Origin: Acidobacteriaceae bacterium
GTDB lineage: Bacteria > Acidobacteriota > Terriglobia > Terriglobales > Acidobacteriaceae
Direction: 5' to 3'
Length of the DNA stretch: 39,473 bases
Assembly (NCBI GenBank): GCA_025360645.1
Contig: JANYBT010000013.1
Span: 1-39,473 of the forward strand
Shown: positions 15,658 to 23,511 of the stretch, piece by piece
Numbering within the stretch: position 1 is the first letter of the stretch
How the letters are laid out: each line of letters begins with the position of its first letter
Notes under the pieces: model-generated
Told to the model about the DNA's origin: nothing
Databases searched by the model: none
The model's input: the letters and a program-made list of their open reading frames with translations, nothing else
Made by a program: the position numbers and the translations under genes

Positions 15658-17216
15658 CAGTTTGGGTCTGAAGTCCGGCTGCCGCCAGCCTGTCCTTCCG
15701 CCGGGAAAGCCGGTTGATCAGGTGGTGGTGCCGCAGCTTCTTCTGGCATCGGCAGCACGGCCTTCACGAGCGTCCCCTTCCGGCTTGACTGAATTTCCAT
15801 GGTTCCGCCCAAAAAGTGGATTCGTTCTCTCATGCCGCGAAAACCAACTCCGCTTCGACCCTTGGAAATGACTCCCAATTTTTCTGGCGGAATGCCTTTG
15901 CCCGCGTCCTGCACTATGACTATGACTCTGCGGTCTTGACGCTCGATCCGTATAGCGGCAGTCTTGCTGCACGAGTGGCGGTTCACGTTGGTGAGACACT
16001 CCTGCACGATGCGAAAAATCGCTGTCTCCAATTCATGGGTAAGGCGAGGTGGGGAAGCGTCGATTTCCAAGGTCACATCAATTTTGCTACGGGCTGAGAA
16101 TTCGTCGACAAACCAACTGAGAGCGGAGCGAAGCCCAACTTCATCAAGCAATGGAGGGTGTAGCAGATGGGAAATGGTTCGAATCTCGCTTAGAAGCTGC
16201 TCCACGATGCCTTCATTCTCAGACAAAGCGCGCAAGGCGACCGGTGAAAGCTTGTCCATTTCGCTTTTCACAAAAGAGAAATTCATTTTCATGGCAGCCA
16301 GCAATTGGCCGGCACTGTCGTGCAGCTCTCTAGCCAGACGTCTGGCTTCATCGTCCCGCATTTGCAGCAGCCGGGCGGAAAGTTCCCGCAAGCTGTCGTT
16401 GGCTTTGCTCAGCTCTTCGGTCCGCTCTTCCACCCTCGCTTCCAACTGCTGCCGCGCCTCTCGTAGGGCCTCCTCAGAGCGGTACCGATCGGTGATGTCG
16501 AATGATTTTCCTCCCACCATCCTCCGTCCATGGCCGTCCACCACGGGAAACTTCAGACTCAGCCAGGTGCGCTGTCCGTCGGCTTCCATGGTCCGTTCAA
16601 CAAACTCGCGGGTTTTGTTTTCTGCAAGGACAAGAGTATCGTTTTCGCGATTTTGTGCAGCAATTTCAAGCGGATACAACTCCGCATCGGTCTTGCCGAC
16701 TGGCGCAGTCACATGGAACCGCTCGCGGCTGGTGCGGTTCATGTACACATACCTGCCTTCTTCGTCCTTCAAGAACGCTACAGCCGGGCTATTGTCCATG
16801 AAGGTCTCAAACAGGAGTTTGGTCCGGAGCGCCTCGCGCTCGGCCGCGGCAATTTTTAAGTGTGACCGGCGGTGCGCTTCTCCCATGGTAATGATCATGG
16901 AAGAAACTAAAAGAAACCCGATCAGGCCATAGAGGTCCTCGGACGCGGGAATGCCGAAGGACGCGCGGGGGGGAAGAACCCAATACCAAATTCCCAGCAG
17001 CCCAGTGATCATGGAGACCACGGACGGTCCACGGCCGCAATACCATGCCGAAAAAAACAACGCAGCCCACATCGTGAGGAAAGGGCTCTTTGTTCCCAAA
17101 AGAGGGGTGAGCAGATCTCGCAGGTAGACCGCGCCGAGAGTCACCCCGATGGCGAGTCCATATCGCACCGCCGCACTCTGGCGATCAACGCTAGTGGATA
17201 GCGAGTCTGATGTCAT
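15657..17216 (-). CDS. Membrane-bound PAS sensor histidine kinase (DUF4118/MASE-like, HisKA_3)
   Basis: 519 residues from the ATG at 17216, chosen because GGAGG lies seven bases upstream; the frame stays open to 17291. The N-terminus has four hydrophobic segments resembling the KdpD-type DUF4118 region (~17-110). A PAS domain follows (ETFMDNSPAVAFLKDEEGRYVYMN, ~137-245), then a coiled coil. The HisKA_3 domain is DEARRLARELHDSAGQLLAA with His299. The HATPase_c domain has FRIVQECLTNVNRHS, VQDAGKGIP and GVGFRGMRERI. All catalytic motifs look intact. The upstream gene on the same strand is a paralogue that has lost its His. The ligand of the PAS domain is unknown. Confidence 0.92.
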   Translation of the reverse strand: MTSDSLSTSVDRQSAAVRYGLAIGVTLGAVYLRDLLTPLLGTKSPFLTMWAALFFSAWYCGRGPSVVSMITGLLGIWYWVLPPRASFGIPASEDLYGLIGFLLVSSMIITMGEAHRRSHLKIAAAEREALRTKLLFETFMDNSPAVAFLKDEEGRYVYMNRTSRERFHVTAPVGKTDAELYPLEIAAQNRENDTLVLAENKTREFVERTMEADGQRTWLSLKFPVVDGHGRRMVGGKSFDITDRYRSEEALREARQQLEARVEERTEELSKANDSLRELSARLLQMRDDEARRLARELHDSAGQLLAAMKMNFSFVKSEMDKLSPVALRALSENEGIVEQLLSEIRTISHLLHPPLLDEVGLRSALSWFVDEFSARSKIDVTLEIDASPPRLTHELETAIFRIVQECLTNVNRHSCSKTAAIRIERQDRRVIVIVQDAGKGIPPEKLGVISKGRSGVGFRGMRERIHFLGGTMEIQSSRKGTLVKAVLPMPEEAAAPPPDQPAFPAEGQAGGSRTSDPN

Positions 17217-17326
17217 GTTACTGCCTCCCGCGGTCCAGAAAAACCCATCTCCCGCCGGGGTAACAATGTCGGCAGCCGGCGGTTCGTGCATTTTTGATTT
17301 TCAAGGCGGTTCGTGCTGTCCCTAGG

Positions 17327-18916
17327 TTAGCGGATCCCGGCTTCGCATGCGCCTGCGGCATCGGGTGGTTCCAGTGGCAGGCTCGCGGTTACCGCCGTAC
17401 CATTGCCATCCGAACGGATCTCCACGGCGCCGTCCAGGGCCCGTATGCGCTCCGCCATACTGCGGAACCCAACTCCGCCCCCACCCGCCGCAGTGGCCCG
17501 CAATTGCTCGGGAGCCATGCCTCGCCCTGAGTCTTCCACCACCACAACCACTCGGCGGTCTTCTCTCGAGATCCGGATGCCCGCGGTCTTGCTTCCAGAG
17601 TGACTGTGAATATTGTTGAGACACTCCTGCACCATGCGGTAGATGGCAGTCTCCAGCTCGGGTCTGAAGCGTTGTATCGTGGGATCAACTTCCAAAGAAA
17701 TTGCTACCTTAGTTCGCTTCCCAAACTCTTGCACAAACCAGTCAAGACCGGCCTGCAGGCCAGCTTCGTCCAGCAGCGGAAATTGCAGCATGTGAGAAAT
17801 GGTCCGGATCTCCTGAAAAACCGGCTCCACCAGTTTTTGATTCTCCTCGACTGCCTGGGATGCGACCGGGCTGAGCTTGTCGGATTGCATTTTCACCCAG
17901 GACAAATTCGTCTTCACCGCCGCCAGCAGTTGCCCCGTGTTTTCATTCAATTCCCGTGCCAGACGCCGCGCTTCGTCATCCCGCATGTGCAGCAGCTGGG
18001 CAGACAGTCCGCGCAAATCGGCATTGGCTCGGTCGAGTTCCGCGGTACGTTCCCGCACTCGTTGCTCGAGATGGTCACGAGCAACGCTCAAAGACTCCTG
18101 CAGCTTGCGCTGCATATGGATATCGGTGTTGGCGCCGAACCATCGGTCAATCTTGCCTTCAGGGTTGCGAACTGGCCTCACCCGCGTCAAAAACCAGCGG
18201 AATTCTCCGTCCGCGCCGCGCAGGGGAAATTCCATCTCAAACGGGACTTCGTTGCGGATGGACCATGTCCATTGCCGCAAAACATCCGGCAGCATCGCCG
18301 GGTCATGCACCGATTGCCAGCCCCATCCCTCCATCTGTTCCAGTGTGGTTCCCGTGTACTCATACCACTTTTCGTTGTACCAAAAAATGTATCCGTTGCC
18401 GTCGGCCATCCAGCATAGTTCCGGAAGGGAATCGGCGAGCGCATGAAATTGGCTTTCGCTGGGGACCAGAGTTTCTGCCAACCGCTTGTTCCGGCTAAAA
18501 TCCTGGCTCAGACCCACGATGCCGGTGACCGCTCCGCTGGCGTCTCGTAGTGGAGACAGGCTCACTAAAGCCGACAGGGTCTTACCGTCTTTGCAACGAA
18601 CCTGGAATTCCCCCGACCCACTCTTGCCAGAGTTCAGCCGCGCCATGTGTCTGCCAGCTTCTTCTTCGGTTTCCTGGCGTACCGCGATCTCCATGACGTT
18701 CCGTCCCACCACTTCTTGGGCTGGCCAGCCGTAGATTTGTTCAGCAAACGGATTCCAATACGTAATCATCCCCGCGCCGTCCGTGATCATCACGGCAGCT
18801 TGCAGGGCATCCAGAAACGGGCCGGGATGAGAGCCGCTGTCGGGCACTTCCTGCGCGGCCTTCCGCGATTGCGGCGGCTTTGGAGAAAGCGGCGGAACTC
18901 GAAATGTGTCTGCCAT
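17327..18916 (-). CDS. PAS-PAS histidine-kinase-like protein lacking the phospho-accepting His
   Basis: 529 residues from the ATG at 18916 (GGTAGG upstream); the frame also contains a TTG at 18943. Two PAS domains (~33-145 and ~155-270) are followed by a coiled coil and a HisKA_3-like helix. At the catalytic site the sequence is DEARRLARELNENTGQLLAA. Asn324 (codon AAT at 17945-17947) replaces the His found in the neighbouring paralogue's RELHDSAGQ. The HATPase_c domain keeps its motifs: YRMVQECLNNIHSHS, VEDSGRGM, GVGFRSMAERI. The protein can probably bind ATP but cannot autophosphorylate on the usual residue. It may act as a sensory partner of the intact kinase through heterodimers, or be decaying. 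Confidence 0.9.
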   Translation of the reverse strand: MADTFRVPPLSPKPPQSRKAAQEVPDSGSHPGPFLDALQAAVMITDGAGMITYWNPFAEQIYGWPAQEVVGRNVMEIAVRQETEEEAGRHMARLNSGKSGSGEFQVRCKDGKTLSALVSLSPLRDASGAVTGIVGLSQDFSRNKRLAETLVPSESQFHALADSLPELCWMADGNGYIFWYNEKWYEYTGTTLEQMEGWGWQSVHDPAMLPDVLRQWTWSIRNEVPFEMEFPLRGADGEFRWFLTRVRPVRNPEGKIDRWFGANTDIHMQRKLQESLSVARDHLEQRVRERTAELDRANADLRGLSAQLLHMRDDEARRLARELNENTGQLLAAVKTNLSWVKMQSDKLSPVASQAVEENQKLVEPVFQEIRTISHMLQFPLLDEAGLQAGLDWFVQEFGKRTKVAISLEVDPTIQRFRPELETAIYRMVQECLNNIHSHSGSKTAGIRISREDRRVVVVVEDSGRGMAPEQLRATAAGGGGVGFRSMAERIRALDGAVEIRSDGNGTAVTASLPLEPPDAAGACEAGIR

Positions 18917-19106
18917 CGTGAACCTACCAAGCTGGTGTCGCAAAGACTACCAATGTTCTTCCCCGTACGAATGCTCAATTTCATACACTTTTTTGGGCGC
19001 GTGCGGTGACCGTCCCAGATTTCCATTGAGCGGTGTTACCCTCGGTCGCTCAGAAAAATGACCGTGACGCGAGTGAGCTGCCGCTCAGAGGATGAAATTT
19101 TATTGA

Positions 19107-19135
19107 TTGCAAATGCCCTGTGTCAAGCTTAAAAA
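19107..19135 (+). promoter_or_regulatory. Possible promoter of the stand-alone receiver gene
   Basis: TTGCAA (19107-19112) and TAAAAA (19130-19135) are separated by 17 bp and resemble sigma-70 hexamers, in an AT-rich patch of otherwise GC-rich DNA. They lie upstream of the receiver gene and between it and the divergent kinase-like gene. Confidence 0.35.
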
Positions 19136-19312
19136 CTAAGCAAAAATCGTAGGCTATCCTACCCAACCTTGCCCTCATCCCCAGTTCCGAATGCTTTTTC
19201 CGCTGTTGAAGCCGATTCCCCGCTACCATACAGTGTGGCAGGTATTGAGAACGGCGCTGCGGCAAACAATAATGTGGACGGGAATGCAAACGGAATTGAA
19301 ATCAAGGCCTCT

Positions 19313-19684
19313 GTGAAGAATATCTTGATCATCGACGACAGTCCCTTGATTCGTAGAATGATTCGCGAAGTGCTGCGACGCCGCGCTGACTGGCATGTCT
19401 GTGGCGAGGCGGCGAACGGCCGGGATGGTGTGGCTATGGCGTTGGAGTTCTGCCCGGATCTGGTATTGCTCGACCTTTCCATGCCGATCATGAATGGCTT
19501 CGAGGCTGCCCGGAAACTGAAGCGGTTGCGGCCCCGCATGCCCATCCTGGTGTTTACCAGCATGTTAAGATCCGAAATTGAGAGCGAAGCCCTGGCGGCT
19601 GGCGCGACTGCCGTGCAGTCCAAATTTGAGGGCGTGGAGTCTCTCTACCGGAGTATTGTGAACTTACTCGAGACGGCTGCCTAG
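19313..19684 (+). CDS. Stand-alone response-regulator receiver protein
   Basis: A CheY-like receiver of ~123 residues from GTG 19313, which is preceded by AAGG at five bases. The same frame is open upstream to TTG 19169, but those ~48 residues are low-complexity (Asn/Ala/Ser-rich). NILIIDDSPLIRRMIREVL has the acidic pair, LVLLDLSMPIMNG the phospho-Asp, MPILVFTSML the Thr, and AVQSKFEG the Lys. No output domain is present. It diverges from the His-less kinase gene, so either of the two minus-strand kinases may be its partner. Confidence 0.82.
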   Translation: MKNILIIDDSPLIRRMIREVLRRRADWHVCGEAANGRDGVAMALEFCPDLVLLDLSMPIMNGFEAARKLKRLRPRMPILVFTSMLRSEIESEALAAGATAVQSKFEGVESLYRSIVNLLETAA

Positions 19685-19782
19685 CACCCACTCCCGACGG
19701 GGGAGTCAACCCGGAATTCCACCCCACCCACTACAAACCCTAAGTCTCCGCAGGCATCCAAAGCTGCGGGTGCGCCGCCGGG

Positions 19783-21087
19783 ATGTCAAACTCAGATCTG
19801 ATCTCAATTCTCTTCATACTCCTGCTTCTGGTGGGGCTGGCGCACATGCTCGGGAGCCTCTTCACTAAGCTTCGGCAGCCGCGCGTCATTGGTGAGATTC
19901 TGGCTGGCGTCATACTCGGTCCCGCTCTCCTCGGCCGGTTGCCGCTCGCCTCCAGGTTCACCGACGCCATTCAGCACCAGCGAGGCATCCTCGACTTTGT
20001 TTATTGGCTCGGCCTGCTGTTGCTCATGTTCCTCTCGGGCGCAGAGACCCGGCACCTGTTCAGCCGCGAGGAGCGCCGCGAAGTTGGCTGGCTGGTCACC
20101 GTGGGAACAGGCATACCGTTCTTGCTGGCGCTCATCGTGAGTCCCTGGTTGATTGGTCCCGCGCTTGCGGGGCCCAACGGGAACCGCATCTCTTTGATGA
20201 TTGTCCTCGCCGTCGGGGTCGCGGTGACCTCGGTTCCGGTCATCGCGAAGATTTTCACCGACTTGAAGATACTTCACACTCGCTTCGCCCGATTGGTTCT
20301 CGGGGTCGCGGTGCTGGAAGACATAGTGCTGTGGTTAGCGCTGGCCGCGGCCACAGCGCTGGCTGGGACGACGGCGCTCAATGCAAGGCAAATGTCGTAC
20401 CACTTGTTCGCCACTATGGGATTTTTTGGGCTGGGACTGACCGTCCTGCCCAGGATCGTGAAGCGCATCAACAAATCGCGATTCAACGTTTTTGCACAGC
20501 ACTCGCCGGTGGGATATGCGATGGCAGTCTTGCTCGGCTATTGCGTGGCCGCTGGGGCGCTCGGCGTCAGCCTGGTATTTGCCGCCTTTCTAGCGGGATT
20601 CGCTGTGGTCCATAAAAAGCGTCAACTGTTCGCGGAGGCACTGGACTCCATTGGCAAAGTCTCTTTCGCATTCTTCATCCCCGTGTACTTCGCGATTGTA
20701 GGGCTCAAGCTCGATCTGATTCGGGGCGTTTCGCTGCGGATGATTTCCGCTTTCGTGATCGGAAGCTGTGTGGTCAAGATTCTTTCCGTATCCCTGGCGG
20801 GGCGGTTGGCGGGGTTCCGCGGATTGGACCTGATCAATCTTGCAATCACCACCAATGCTCGCGGGGGACCGGGCATTATTGTGGCTACCGTAGCTTTTGA
20901 TGCGGGAATCATTAGCCCAAGTTTCTACACCACCCTTGTGCTAGCTGCGGTACTCACCTCGCAGATGGCGGGTGCATGGCTTGACTATGTGTTGCGCCGG
21001 GGTTGGCCTTTGCTGGGGCCAGTCGCTCCTCAACAAGCTGCCGTATCGGAGCAAGAGGCCTATTCAACCCACGTTGGGATCGGTTAG
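19783..21087 (+). CDS. Cation/proton antiporter, CPA2 (KefB/NapA-like) family
   Basis: A 434-residue membrane protein with about 12-13 hydrophobic segments. The N-terminal motif KLRQPRVIGEILAGVILGPALLG, then FLSGAETRHLF, VLAVGVAVTSVPVIAKIF and LVLGVAVLEDIVLWLALA (buried acidic pair ED typical of monovalent cation/H+ exchangers) are diagnostic. TNARGGPGIIVATVAFDAGI near the end also fits. There is no C-terminal TrkA-N domain. The substrate would be Na+ or K+ exchanged for H+. No good ribosome-binding site precedes the ATG. The context of envelope-stress genes fits a role in pH or salt homeostasis. Confidence 0.93.
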   Translation: MSNSDLISILFILLLLVGLAHMLGSLFTKLRQPRVIGEILAGVILGPALLGRLPLASRFTDAIQHQRGILDFVYWLGLLLLMFLSGAETRHLFSREERREVGWLVTVGTGIPFLLALIVSPWLIGPALAGPNGNRISLMIVLAVGVAVTSVPVIAKIFTDLKILHTRFARLVLGVAVLEDIVLWLALAAATALAGTTALNARQMSYHLFATMGFFGLGLTVLPRIVKRINKSRFNVFAQHSPVGYAMAVLLGYCVAAGALGVSLVFAAFLAGFAVVHKKRQLFAEALDSIGKVSFAFFIPVYFAIVGLKLDLIRGVSLRMISAFVIGSCVVKILSVSLAGRLAGFRGLDLINLAITTNARGGPGIIVATVAFDAGIISPSFYTTLVLAAVLTSQMAGAWLDYVLRRGWPLLGPVAPQQAAVSEQEAYSTHVGIG

Positions 21088-21127
21088 ACCGGGCGCTCGA
21101 AAAACCCAAAGCTTGGAGAAAAAAGTT

Positions 21128-21155
21128 GGGCGGGAAGCGAACTTGATACCCGCCC
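21128..21155. terminator. Hairpin downstream of the antiporter, possible terminator
   Basis: GGGCGGG (21128-21134) pairs with CCCGCCC (21149-21155) around a 14-base loop, 40 bases past the antiporter stop. No clear T-tract follows, so termination would have to be Rho-assisted. Confidence 0.35.
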
Positions 21156-21235
21156 TGTGATTGAAATTGAAAAGGAGGCTGAGCAGTCAGGCCGCACGCA
21201 TAGCTCGTGTCCGGCGTTGGTGCCCCGCCGATCCC

Positions 21236-21391
21236 TTACGCTGCTCTAGGCCCCATCACAAAGTGAAGAACCAGAGAGATGACGGCGAGTACCAACAACA
21301 GGTGAATCATTCCGCCGGCAACGTGGTACACGGTGAAGCCGCCGATCCAAGCAATCAAGAGAATCACGAACAGAATCGTCCAAATGCTCAT
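21236..21391 (-). CDS. lmo0937-type small membrane protein
   Basis: 51 residues from the ATG at 21391 (GGAGG eight bases upstream). The sequence begins MSIWTILFVILLIAWIGGFT and continues VYHVAGGMIHLLLVLAVISLVLHF: two membrane helices separated by a short Gly/His turn. This matches a widespread family of tiny membrane proteins annotated after Listeria lmo0937, with unknown function and frequent presence beside stress genes. The frame is open upstream to 21454 but without a ribosome-binding site. Confidence 0.85.
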   Translation of the reverse strand: MSIWTILFVILLIAWIGGFTVYHVAGGMIHLLLVLAVISLVLHFVMGPRAA

Positions 21392-21893
21392 TTTTTCTGC
21401 CTCCGTAGAAATTTTGCCAGCAGTCCCGTCCTCAGCGCAGCCCCTGCGAACCACGCAAGGTAGTCGCCGAAGAAACTCACCGATACAGAACCATGCGCCA
21501 ATCCCAACCCGGATATGGCACGGAGCAAGATTACCGAGAGCCGCTTTCCCATACCATAAGGCGAACGCTGTAATCCCGAGGAACCAATCCCGGTAGCTGG
21601 TTCAGTACAAGCGGAGAGTCGATTTGCGTTGCTGGGCCGCCGAGAAGTCCCTCTTCCCGCCGAGATATCTATGCGCTAGCCCCGCTTCGGTTCTTCGCCT
21701 ATCCAGGGTGCCCTGCTGCCCTTCTCGCACCAGACAAAGTACGACAGGCAAATCCTTCATCTAAGGGTTTCATCGGATGGTCATCTCGTGCGGCCCGATT
21801 ATGATGGCAAATGTGTGGCATCACTTTGAACGAATGATTTCCGCCCAATAAGGAATGCCCACGGGTAACCAGATTCAAACAAGGAGGAGTACA
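21392..21893. other. Gene-free stretch
   Basis: This ~500-base gap lies between the divergent lmo0937-type and YqjD-like genes. I see no coding frame with a plausible start, and no strong hairpin. It ends in the ribosome-binding site of the next gene (AAGGAGGAG). Confidence 0.45.
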
Positions 21894-22310
21894 GTGAACG
21901 ACTACGATACGCAATCCGGTTCTGTAACAAACGGAGAATCCATGGGAGTCTCCAGCCACTCAGCCGTCGGTTTCAAGGAACAAATCGCTGACAAAGCTAC
22001 GGAAGCGAAGGACAAAGTCACGGAATTCGGCCGCAAAGCGGTTGACAAGGTTGACAGCTCGCGGGAATCAGCTGCCGGAGCCCTGGACAAGACCGCTGCA
22101 TCATTGCACTCCAGTGGCGAGAAGTTGTCTGGGGTGGCCCATTCCGCCGCTGGTACGGTGGAAGCGACTGCAGACTATGTTCGTCGGACTGACTTGAAGG
22201 GCATGGCAGCGGACGTGCAGGACATCGTCAAGCGTTATCCGGGACAGTCCTTGGCGGCAGCGACCGTTCTGGGCTTCCTGGTAGCCCGCAGTCTGCGTAG
22301 CCACGACTAA
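21894..22310 (+). CDS. YqjD/ElaB/DUF883-like stress protein
   Basis: 138 residues from GTG 21894, set by AAGGAGGAG just upstream. The protein is mostly a long amphipathic helix rich in Lys, Glu, Ala and Ser (KEQIADKATEAKDKVTEFGRKAVDKVDSSRE). It ends with VKRYPGQSLAAATVLGFLVARSLR, the YqjD-like C-terminal membrane segment with the usual 'P..SLaaA...GfllG' pattern. In E. coli, YqjD binds ribosomes to the inner membrane in stationary phase. It is the first gene of a three-gene operon whose second gene is YqjE-like, as in E. coli. Confidence 0.8.
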   Translation: MNDYDTQSGSVTNGESMGVSSHSAVGFKEQIADKATEAKDKVTEFGRKAVDKVDSSRESAAGALDKTAASLHSSGEKLSGVAHSAAGTVEATADYVRRTDLKGMAADVQDIVKRYPGQSLAAATVLGFLVARSLRSHD

Positions 22311-22336
22311 ATCGGCTGATTGTGGAGGAATCGAGC

Positions 22337-22729
22337 ATGGCAATGCCCCAAATTCAGCGGTCCGTTCCCGAGGTCTTGCAGGATATCGTCAGCAACCTGC
22401 AGGAGATTGTTCGGTCTGAGCTTCGCCTTGCCAAGACCGAGGTCAAGGAAGCAGCGTCCCGTGCGGCCAAACCGGTCGCCACCTATGCCGTGGGAGCCGT
22501 TCTCGGCTTCTACGGCTTCGGGTGCTTTCTTGTTGCTGCGATTTCCGGGTTGTCTCTTGTAATGGCGGTATGGTTGGCGGCCCTGCTTGTGGGTGCTGTT
22601 CTCGCCATCCTCGCCCTGGTCTTGATGAGTTCCAGCAAAAACAAACTGAAGAATTCTGCCCTCGACAAAACTATTTCAAGTGTGAACGTGAAGGAGAATG
22701 TCCCATGGACAGCACAGCAAATCAAATAG
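22337..22729 (+). CDS. YqjE-like / phage-holin-3-6 superfamily membrane protein
   Basis: 130 residues from ATG 22337 (GGAGGAA upstream). It starts with an amphipathic helix (VPEVLQDIVSNLQEIVRSELRLAKTEVKE). Two membrane helices follow (YAVGAVLGFYGFGCFLVAAISGL; VMAVWLAALLVGAVLAILALVLM), then a polar tail. This is the DUF1469/YqjE pattern, placed in a holin superfamily by name only; there is no phage context here. The 3' end overlaps the next gene by 25 bases in another frame. Confidence 0.85.
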   Translation: MAMPQIQRSVPEVLQDIVSNLQEIVRSELRLAKTEVKEAASRAAKPVATYAVGAVLGFYGFGCFLVAAISGLSLVMAVWLAALLVGAVLAILALVLMSSSKNKLKNSALDKTISSVNVKENVPWTAQQIK

Positions 22730-23148
22730 AACGGCATATCCAGGAAACACGAGACGATCTAAGCGGTAACTTCCGCGAGCTTGAAGAGAAAGTCAAGTCT
22801 GCGGTGGACTGGCGGGTTCAGTTCAAGGATCGTCCCATGACTTTAATGGCTCTCGCATTTGGCGGAGGCGTACTGGTTTCGGCGCTCCTGCCATCCGACC
22901 GGCCGTCGAGCAAACGCTACTCCGGAAGCGAGGCGCCGGAAACTGCCACCTCAAGTCACGCCATGCAGGTTTTCTCGCCCTCGAATGGCAAGGCCAGCCA
23001 CACGCTGGAAGTCTGGGACGCGTTCAAGAGCGCTCTCATCGGTGTAGCGACGGCGAAGCTCACGGGAGTCATTGAAGAATTGGTCCCCGGCTTCGAAACT
23101 GAATTCACCAAGGCTCAAGGCTCTAATGGCTCCGGACGGTCGGCCTAA
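22705..23148 (+). CDS. DUF3618-type membrane-associated protein
   Basis: 147 residues from ATG 22705, preceded by AAGGAG inside the end of the YqjE-like gene. The N-terminal MDSTANQIERHIQETRDDLS followed by GNFRELEEKVKSAVDWRVQF is the DUF3618 motif. One hydrophobic segment (RPMTLMALAFGGGVLVSALLP) follows, then a Ser-rich linker and an amphipathic helix (WDAFKSALIGVATAKLTGVIEELVPGF). The overlap implies coupled translation with the YqjE-like protein, so the trio probably works at the inner membrane as one unit. Confidence 0.82.
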   Translation: MDSTANQIERHIQETRDDLSGNFRELEEKVKSAVDWRVQFKDRPMTLMALAFGGGVLVSALLPSDRPSSKRYSGSEAPETATSSHAMQVFSPSNGKASHTLEVWDAFKSALIGVATAKLTGVIEELVPGFETEFTKAQGSNGSGRSA

Positions 23149-23511
23149 AGCGGACTCCGTTTACACGCTCATGAGCGGTGCTAGAGTAGCCGAGGCGGTG
23201 GAAGGGGGAGGCTTCCCCTTCCACGGTATTTCGGTCGGCTGCGCTGGCTGGAATATCCCGACGGAAACAGGTCTCTCATTCGCGGAAGACGGAACCCACT
23301 TAGAACGCTACTCCCGGGCGCTGAACTGCTGCGAGATCAACTCATCGTTTTAGCGCCCACATCAGCCCAAGATCTGGTTGAGGTGGGCGAAATCTTATTT
23401 GCATTCTGCAACAAAACCAACAACTTACAGGTGGATGAATTGGGGAACAAGACAGACAAGAAAAAGTGAGCTATCAGATGTGGTCAGGCAGGCAGTGTTC
23501 CGCATCTAACT
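23149..23511. other. Gene-free gap with a strong hairpin
   Basis: GTGGAAGGGG (23198-23207) and CCCCTTCCAC (23215-23224) form a perfect 10-bp stem with a 7-base loop, 50 bases after the DUF3618 gene. It may end that operon, although only a weak T-run (TATTTC) follows. I see nothing else in the ~360 bases. Confidence 0.45.

Noticed and set aside
16175-16190. GGTTCGAATC, the tRNA T-loop-like sequence
   Set aside because: It lies inside the kinase gene and no acceptor or anticodon stems surround it.
15964-16932. 322-residue plus-strand frame
   Set aside because: It is antisense to the intact histidine kinase and is Ser/Arg-rich without a ribosome-binding site; a shadow of the kinase codon pattern.
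17600-18418. 272-residue plus-strand frame
   Set aside because: Antisense to the His-less kinase, which has clear PAS and HATPase domains; no independent support.
21161-21235. Strong ribosome-binding-like AAGGAGG near 21171-21177
   Set aside because: No suitable start codon and no protein-like frame follow; possibly the remnant of a lost gene.
22337-22729. Prophage holin
   Set aside because: The family name includes 'holin', but there are no phage genes here and the YqjD/DUF3618 neighbours show the YqjE type.
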